From the NCBI GenBank assembly GCA_025399215.1, contig MU621305.1, positions 1 through 28,967 of the forward strand: DNA of 28,967 bases, in the 5' to 3' direction. Position 1 is the stretch's first letter. Every line of letters starts with the position of its first letter. The translations under genes were made by a program, and so were the position numbers. The DNA comes from Globomyces pollinis-pini (taxonomy: Eukaryota > Chytridiomycota > Chytridiomycetes > Rhizophydiales > Globomycetaceae). Below the pieces are notes generated by a model. The model did no database searches. It had not been told where the DNA came from and saw nothing but the letters and a program-made list of their open reading frames with translations. Of the stretch, positions 22,269 through 28,967 are shown piece after piece.

Positions 22269-24077
22269 TTATACCATGGTTTGTTCAACACCAGTGGCGA
22301 TAACTGATGACATCCATATACCTTTCTGTTAGGTACAATTACATGATACCTTGATAATTTCCAAGTGAGTAGCAGTATTCATCAAGTCCAGAAATAATGG
22401 ATCGTCCAATGAACTATGATATAAAATATAAAGGATATACCGAATCCAAGATAAATCAACTTGTACTAAACTCTTACAATCTTTTGCGACCAACATTAAC
22501 ACTATACATGAGTACAACCAAGGTTACTAGTTGCAGAGAGGTGATGCAATGAATTTAAGTTCAAGTGAGTCAGTGAAGGACCATGAATATTCATAACTGT
22601 GGTCATCAATTCATCTGTTAGTGAATGATTATGTGATAAATCTAATTTCACTAAAGATGTTTTTAATTTTGTAAAACATTCAATTCCATCCTTTTCATCT
22701 TCATACAAACCCGGATTGTTTTGTAAGGATAACATCTCCATTTTGGTACAGCACTGTTGAATGGTAGACCATAAAGTTGCTGTCAAGTTTTCGTGACTAA
22801 AATAATGTAAGAGGATGATTTTTAAATTACTTGTTTAACGACAATTCAATCAATTGGTGACCAAGTTTTTGTAAAATAGTTTCCAACACCTCTTGCTCTA
22901 TGGTCCCGATCGAATTTAGTTTAAGAGTGGATAATTTGGTCAAAGACATCAAAGCTGAGATATCATTGATTAGCGGACAATCGAACAGCTCTAATGTTTC
23001 CAAGTTTGGGCAGGACTGGACCAATTCTTGGAGGGAACCATTGGAAATCTTTGCCACAAATCCAAGTTTCAGATGTTGTAATAATGGTAATTTGCTAAAT
23101 ACCGTTTTGAAACTATTATCGGAACATAGATAAGGACCTGATAAAGCCAAAGACGTTAAATTAGGACACCCAGAGCCAATAGAAATGAGAATTTCATTTG
23201 TCATTCGTCCACAAAATGATAAATTGATTTTTTTCAAATTTGGACAGAGCATTGGAATTCGTGAAAACCCGATAGAATCAATATCTAGAATATATCAAAA
23301 GAACCATCATACATGTGCAATCAAATAAATGAAGTTCTTCCTCGTACGGACCAAGAAATACCATTAAATTAGTATTATTCAGCTTCCGTTCTTTTGAAAT
23401 AATACGTGAAATATGAATCTTTGTATCAATATGAACTGAACCCAATTGTTCCACATCATCAATATAATCAGCTAAAAACTTTATACACATATTTTTTAAT
23501 GATAAAAGTGAACTGTATTCACCAGTCAAATCTAAAATCATATTTTCATTCTTCTTCTTTGACCTTTTCACCAATGAATTTGATTTTTTTCCAGATACTT
23601 TACAAGCTTGACAAATTAGATTGTTATTGGATTCGATTAAAAATCTTCGATGACACATTTGACAAAACTGGATCAAATCTGATACTAAATTGGATTGATT
23701 CAATTTTTGTTTTTTTAATGATCCCAATTTCATTGAGTTTAAGAGTTCATCATCATCATCATCTAATTTCTTCTTTTTCGATTTCTTTGTTGACTTGAAC
23801 TTTGTTGATTGAGTAGCAACTGTTTCTACAGTAGGAGTATTAACCGATTCATTGACAGATTCATTAACAGGGACAGATTCTACTTGATTTGATTGTGATT
23901 CAATATTATTTGTTGAAGATTGAGCATTAGCTTGTTGAATTCGAGCGTATGGATTTGTAGGAATTCTAATACCTTTTTCCCTTAAGAAACTTTTCAATGG
24001 TGAGAAGGTCAATGCAATGATTACCTTGATAAAGCAGAAGTAGGACCTCTAACGGGTTGTCTCTCATTATTTGCCAT
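22269..24077 (-). CDS. RAD7: RAD7-like nucleotide-excision-repair protein (zinc finger plus leucine-rich repeats)
   Basis: Seven exons, given 5' to 3' on the minus strand: 24077-24025, 23989-23313, 23284-22831, 22796-22528, 22501-22441, 22413-22350, 22325-22269; 544 residues. The N-terminus VRGPTSALSSFLREKGI matches the RAD7 signature segment. A Lys/Asp-rich region follows, then a C-x2-C-x13-C-x2-C zinc-binding motif (Cys127, 130, 144, 147), as in fungal Rad7. From about residue 235 on are AMN1/F-box-type leucine-rich repeats (CPNLKKINLSFCGRM, CPNLTSLALSG and so on). In yeast, Rad7 with Rad16 and a cullin acts in global-genome repair of UV damage. The 27-nt intron at 22414-22440 has no in-frame stop, so it might sometimes be retained. 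Confidence 0.85.
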
Positions 24078-24339
24078 TGTAACAAAATTGAAAAAACTTG
24101 AACTGCAGATCTGAATAGTTTGGTACCAATACTTCAGTTTGTATGACCATATACATCAATATTGTATTGATAGAGTTTAAATGAAATCAGTATAATCATT
24201 GAATATAATCCCAACTATCACGTAACTGATCAACAAGTAAAGAGTAATGCATATTATAGTGTTTGTAGTAGTAGATTCTAATATGCCTATAAGTGTTTGT
24301 GTATCTAATGTGTTTGATTGTCGTGATAACTTTTTACCA

Positions 24340-26966
24340 ATGGAAGAAGACATCAACCCAACATCAGTTATTCCAATGTAATGAATTACTATTCTAATTC
24401 AAAAGTTGGTTTAGAGCTACTGATATACCAAAGAGAGATGATACTCATTTTAGATTAAAAATTGATAGTAATAATGTTACTAAACCTGCTCCTATTATAT
24501 GGTATTCACTTTAATCAATTCATTATTAGGGAAGCTTTTTGGGAAGTTGATTCAATGGCAATGGAAAATCGTTATCAAGAAAGGAAATCAAATCAATTAC
24601 TATCAAATGTTATCACTCCCATTCAACATGGTAATTCAATTATTTAATCATCTAAGATACTCTATACGAAGTCAACGTTGAATCTCATGAATTCTATCCA
24701 AGTATTTCGATTTAAATCTTATCGGTAGTTTATTGGGATGGTGCCACTTATGAAGTGAGAAGAGGGATCTGGTTTGAACCAAAAGGTCCTGGTGGTGCTT
24801 ACATACCTTGTGATGATAATTTAACAAGACAAATTAATGATGGTTATAAAAAGTATATTGCTGCTCAAAAATCAAATCAATCTACTACTTCATTAACTAA
24901 TGAATCAAATGCATCTCAAAAGCAAGAAAATGTATTCGTTTATACTCTTATTTTAGCGTTGGGCATTGTTTGGTCCTTATATGAATCAATTTGTAGTCTA
25001 TTCATCTGATACAGTTGCATATATACAAACTGATGAATTAACAAGTAAATTTCAACGTGCCGTCTTAAAATCAACCGGTATTTATTCATTTTATAACATT
25101 AAAAGGGACCAAATTAATACGTGGCTGGAAAGAAGTGGAAAAGTTAAAGAAACAAGCCAAAAAAGAGAACAAAGAAAATATACCTGTGAAAGATTCAACG
25201 AATCAAAAAGATATTTCATCTGCTGTATCGGATCCCCCACTCTCCCCAGTCGAAGATAAAAAATTGCAAGAAGTTCCATCTATAGAAACTTTATCGAACG
25301 AATCAAAAAATCAAACACCAAGAGAAATTAATCATTTGATATTTGCTATACATGGGTATGATACATCTCCATTAAATTAAGGATTGGACAAAAACTTTCT
25401 GAACATATTGAAGCAATGTCATTTCCAAACGGTTCAGACGCTCTAAACATTAACCATTAGATTGTGATATATTTCGTAACTCTATAATGAGTTCTTCAGT
25501 ACAGTAAAGATTTATTAGTGATTAATTATAGACTAAACGCTCAATTAAAGGCACTAAATCATCCACAAAAAGATGTCATTCCAGATAAAGGTGGTGTACA
25601 AGTGTTACCTATACAATGGCGTCAGAATATGCGTTTTGGGATTGATCCTACGGATGAAGATGATGATTTAGATCGGCCATTGGATTTAGATGATATTTTA
25701 CCAGGTATACATTTAAGGATCTAATATTTAGAGGGAATACCTGGAATTAGAATGCTGGTATCAGATGTTATAGTGGATGTATTATTGTACATGACGCCCA
25801 AATTCAGAAAAGAGGTAAATAGTTGAATTCATATTTATTCAGTGATAGATGATTAAACATGTATCGTCTGAGCTGAATAGAGTGTACAGGCTGTATAAGT
25901 CAAAAAATCCTCATTTTAATGGAACAGTATCAATCTATGGTACATATTACTGTCATTTGATAAGTTAGGCCACTCCCTTGGATCTGTATTAGGCTATGAT
26001 ATTGCTGTTCATCAAGGAGTGACAAATCCAGTGGAGAAAACAGAGGCAGGCCGGAACTCTATTGAGGTTGATATATCTGATTTGCTTGGATCCAAGAACA
26101 TGAGTTTGGGTCCAATTTTAGAATCCTCAATCACAATTGATGCAGAACCTTTGGATTTTTCAATAGATCATCTATATAGTATGTTTAATGATGAACTAAT
26201 GTTAGCCGTTGGATCACCAGTTGGGATGTTCTTCTTATTGGGAAATCATTGTTTACGACCACCTATTGAACGAGATGTGCTAGAACCTAGTACAAAGCAT
26301 ACTTCCTCTCGTCCACATGTGCGACAACTTTACAACATTTATCATCCATATGATCCAGTAGCACACAGACTTGAGCCATTATATTCAAGTGGATTATCAT
26401 CACTGAAGCCAATGCCTATCGTGTACACCAAAGGAGGACTTACAGTAAAGAATCGATTATTATTTAATATGTAGCAAACTGTGAAAGGGATTGAACAGGC
26501 AGGATCTGCATTTCTGGAAAGAAGCAGTTCGTTATTGTATGGATTTGTCAGCTCAGCAGGAACGATGATGTCTTCATTCAGCAAGATAGTTCCAGCCCCA
26601 CCACCACTGGAAGTGGAGATGAGTGATCTTGACACTCGTCGTGCATCAATATCTTCCAACAAATCAAACGAACCGCCCATTAAACTACGTGCCAAACCAT
26701 CATCTTTGGCTAACCCGACTGCAAAGCAAAAGGAAGTTATTGAAAGATTAAAATGTTTGAATGAAAATGGCCGACTTGATTTTGTATTACAAGAATCTGT
26801 GTTGGAAAATCCATACTTATCCAGTTTAGGAGTCCATATGAATTATTGGAATGACTCTGATGTGAATGCGTTAGTTCTTCGATCGCTTTATGGAATTATG
26901 CTTGAATCAAATACTACTTCAGCAAAACCTACCACAGTACCTGATTCCAACTTGCAAATAAACTAA
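24340..26966 (+). CDS. DDHD-domain phospholipase (phosphatidic acid-preferring PLA1-like)
   Basis: Fourteen exons: 24340-24377, 24415-24501, 24530-24630, 24657-24701, 24729-24931, 24957-25077, 25106-25355, 25382-25431, 25461-25503, 25532-25704, 25732-25814, 25849-25939, 25969-26444, 26475-26966. The product is 750 residues. The N-terminal part, with WEVDSMAMENRYQE and YEVRRGIWFEP, resembles the WWE-like region of intracellular PLA1 enzymes. The lipase core has HLIFAIHGIGQ, then the nucleophile motif GHSLGS with Ser431. The DDHD region contains YNIYHPYDPVAHRLEPLY. Family members release fatty acid from phosphatidic acid and related lipids at ER/Golgi membranes or mitochondria. No signal peptide. 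It shares a 262-bp divergent promoter region with RAD7. A short hydrophobic tract near GSAFLERSSS is not clearly a membrane segment. Confidence 0.92.
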
Positions 26967-27203
26967 ATGTCACAATAGTAAAATTCATATTGAGTATCCT
27001 TCATTGAATCCTTTTATACTCACTTTCCACTCTCAGCTTTCTCACACTGAACACCTAAACCCAATTGCAAAAGGGTTGAATATTGAGCTATGGATGTTTA
27101 GCTTTTGATACTCTCATTGACTCTTCATCCTTTGTATCTGTTGATACAAATTAACCCCACCACCAAGATGGTGCGATTAGTGATTTATTACAAACCAAAC
27201 CAT

Positions 27204-27329
27204 TTGTGTTTCTAAAACACAACAGAAATGATTGATGCAGATACAATGGCGATGCGTGATTTTAGGTTGTGTTTCTAAAACACAACAGAAATGATTGATG
27301 CAGATACAATCGCGATACGTGATTTTAGG
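27204..27329. repeat. 63-bp tandem duplication with a hairpin
   Basis: Two adjacent 63-bp units (27204-27266 and 27267-27329) differ at two positions. Each unit begins with TTGTGTTT-CTA-AAACACAA, which can fold into a hairpin of 8 bp (9 bp in the second copy, with the preceding G). On the minus strand the 63-nt period keeps a 60-residue frame open with a 21-residue repeat. Both base differences change the amino acid, so coding is doubtful. Confidence 0.9.
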
Positions 27330-27417
27330 AATATCCACTGGACAGTCGAAGGCAAACATTCATAACGGTGAAATAGACTCATACACTAACTTTGAACCAA
27401 CCAAAAGTAAAGTGGCC

Positions 27418-27438
27418 CTACAGTGGTAACCACTGTAG
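27418..27438. repeat. 21-nt palindrome
   Basis: A perfect 10-bp inverted repeat, CTACAGTGGT and ACCACTGTAG, with a single central base. It is long enough for a dimeric protein site or a cruciform/hairpin. No gene lies close by. Confidence 0.85.
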
Positions 27439-27865
27439 ACTATCTGCAATCATTCGGTCATTGTGTGGTGTTCAACTGGTGAAAAGGGTACTCAACTATA
27501 CCAAATAAATAATAACAAATGCCATAATCTTGAAAGTGTGTATTTTATAATCTGAATCTGTGAAGGATTTCAAAATGCGAATCTGTGTTGTACAACCACA
27601 GAACCACACAACCGACACATTTTTATACTCAAATATAAGCATTACACTTTATTCTTCACCACGCCGTTGAACTCATTTCGCGTTATTCAAGTTGAACTCA
27701 CCAGTTCATATATCATTATGCCTGCTATTAGGCCCCCTTGACCATCTTACTCATCTTTTCTGGACTGGTTGATGCTTCATGCTCATTGATGCAGACTGAC
27801 CTGTTAATTGCCTAAACATCACCATGACGAGATTCTTGGTTAAAATGATGAATTCTAGATAGAAT

Positions 27866-28034
27866 GAGGTTTAAAAATAAACTATTGTACTCCGTTTGTA
27901 ATAATGGTTATTCAAGGACACATTCTTTACCAATTCTATCTTAAACAATTACATTGGTGTACACATAATTAAATGAGTGTAATAATAACGCATAGTTGCA
28001 ATTCTTTAGTTTCATGATATGCATTTATTAGCTT
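27866..28034 (-). repeat. Right copy of the 169-bp inverted repeat
   Basis: Reverse complement of bases 1-169 with two mismatches and no gap. Its outer end is 42 bp from the stop codon of the CRN-like gene. The next two bases outward (28035-28036, TC) cannot be compared because the left copy starts at the window edge. Confidence 0.95.
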
Positions 28035-28076
28035 TCACTATTTATAATGAAATGCAATCAATCATCCTTCTTGGAT

Positions 28077-28967
28077 TTACGATTTCATCGAAAGACTGCC
28101 ATTAATCAAAAAGAAAATAACAGCTCGTCTAGCATTAGGATTGGCAGACGGAAGACCTTGGATAGGTTCAAGTGAAGTACTGGGACTTGAAGTGTCAATC
28201 TTATAGAAGACCATGTTCAGAAGATGCGAACCCTGGAATTCATCTTCAAACGACTTGGATGAACGAGTAAAGTAGGATTCCTGAAGATCTCGTGTGAAAA
28301 CCAGCTCCACTGTCGCTTGCTCAGGTACCCTTCTGAGAATTTGTCTCAGGGTTTTGATTGTCATTTTTCTCTCATAATCCGTGGATTCTCCAAAAATCCC
28401 ACAAGTGGTCCTTAAATCAACCTTATCTTCGTTTTGGGGTCGTTCTAGATACCCAAGATTCGCTCCAGGTATCTGCAATAACGTATCGGGCCACTTTTGG
28501 TTCTCTGGCGAAAGGAAAGGTATTGTAAACTGTAACAACCCATTGAGCTTTTCCAAACCAGCAATAGTGACTGCACCAGCTTCTACATTTTCCATTTGAA
28601 GCTGATAGACCAAGTTCATTAGAAACTGGTTTAAACTAATCCCTCCAATTCCATTCGAATGTGAAGCCAAGCAAACTGTGGAAGAAAGTAGCGATTCTAG
28701 AAACATACCATCGGTACTCTTCCGTGCAGCACTTGAAAAATCGAGAATATGGCTTCGATCATCAGTTAAAACTTTCATCAAAAAATGAGAATATGGGACT
28801 GGTTGACCATCTAGTCGAAAAGCGGGATGATGCCGTCCGCCCATCAACAGTAAATACAACAGTACATCATCCTCAACCTTAGGAAATGACGAACGAGGTA
28901 TCCAAACATCGTCATGGTTCTTAATACATCCATCGTTCATCAATGAAAAGTTTTTTGGCACTCCATG
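28077..28967 (-). CDS. Crinkler (CRN)-like effector-family protein, C-terminal part, cut by the window edge
   Basis: The frame is open from the right edge (28967) to the stop at 28077, giving 296 residues with no intron; the true start lies outside. Features seen are HDDVWIPRSSFPKVEDDVL, then GMFLESLLSSTVCLASHS with a following hydrophobic helix (SLNQFLMNLVYQLQ), then IPGANLGYLERPQNEDKVD, LRRVPEQATVELVFTRDLQ and QGLPSANPNARRAVIFF near the end. This layout resembles the C-terminal half of CRN/RHS-type proteins of chytrids and oomycetes (a late Val-Phe-x-x-x-Leu-Gln-x-Ser-Tyr-Phe stretch, a closing GLP and a hydrophobic strand). The match is from memory of family patterns, not a search. The N-terminal CRN header, if present, is off the window. 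A single-exon, multi-copy family gene beside a repeat fits a dynamic locus. Confidence 0.5.
   Translation of the reverse strand, partial: HGVPKNFSLMNDGCIKNHDDVWIPRSSFPKVEDDVLLYLLLMGGRHHPAFRLDGQPVPYSHFLMKVLTDDRSHILDFSSAARKSTDGMFLESLLSSTVCLASHSNGIGGISLNQFLMNLVYQLQMENVEAGAVTIAGLEKLNGLLQFTIPFLSPENQKWPDTLLQIPGANLGYLERPQNEDKVDLRTTCGIFGESTDYERKMTIKTLRQILRRVPEQATVELVFTRDLQESYFTRSSKSFEDEFQGSHLLNMVFYKIDTSSPSTSLEPIQGLPSANPNARRAVIFFLINGSLSMKS

Larger units (their letters stand above)
26967..28076. other. 1.1-kb gene-poor region holding repeats
   Basis: The longest stretch without a gene. It holds a 63-bp tandem duplication (27204-27329), a 21-nt palindrome (27418-27438) and the right copy of the 169-bp inverted repeat (27866-28034). 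The remaining sequence is AT-rich with scattered short simple repeats. I see no tRNA and no convincing exon. Confidence 0.65.

Noticed and set aside
27177..27359. A 60-residue minus-strand protein with a 21-residue Cys-containing repeat
   Set aside because: The frame exists because the DNA repeat is 63 bp. Both differences between units are amino-acid changing, and there is no signal peptide or similar gene nearby, so coding is not supported.

Overview
The window looks like nuclear DNA from a fungus, most likely an early-diverging, zoosporic (chytrid-like) one. It is AT-rich and densely packed with eukaryotic genes on both strands. It carries a RAD7-type repair gene (a fungal nucleotide-excision-repair factor), a metaxin, a MARK/PAR-1-type kinase and a DDHD phospholipase. 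At the right edge is part of a gene resembling the Crinkler (CRN) effector-like families of chytrids and oomycetes. The lineage is an inference; no rRNA or mitochondrial marker is present to fix it.

The intron style is the most striking genome-level trait. By joining reading frames by hand I place 58 introns in nine genes. All but one are 23 to 40 nt long, with GT...AG ends, and every splice restores the reading frame. The exception is 67 nt long and reads as two ordinary introns placed head to tail. By contrast, five genes (two methyltransferases, a glutamate carboxypeptidase, a low-complexity protein and the CRN-like gene) show no intron.

Layout from left to right: a 169-bp repeat (1-169); a membrane-anchored methyltransferase (438-1421, -); an unknown polytopic membrane protein with an RPS-repeat tail (1922-4455, +); an M1 aminopeptidase (4730-7554, +); an F-box/ankyrin protein (7820-9542, +); a single-pass membrane protein with two SH3-like domains (9661-11078, +); a metaxin (11351-12462, +); a coiled-coil protein (12554-14943, +); a secreted, probably GPI-anchored M28 carboxypeptidase (15002-17101, -); a MARK/PAR-1 kinase (17546-19517, +); a low-complexity Tyr/Pro/Ser-rich protein (19667-20812, +); a second methyltransferase (21198-22187, +); RAD7 (22269-24077, -); a DDHD phospholipase (24340-26966, +); a 1.1-kb gene-poor stretch with a 63-bp tandem repeat, a palindrome and an inverted copy of the 169-bp repeat (27866-28034); and the CRN-like gene (28077 to the right edge, -).

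The genes do not form one pathway. Most are housekeeping genes packed at 60-500 bp spacing, with some divergent promoter regions (1422-1921, 17102-17545, 24078-24339) and tight convergent 3' ends (14944-15001, 22188-22268). The most unusual structural feature is the nearly identical inverted repeat that brackets about 27.7 kb of such genes, its right copy ending only 42 bp from the CRN-like gene.
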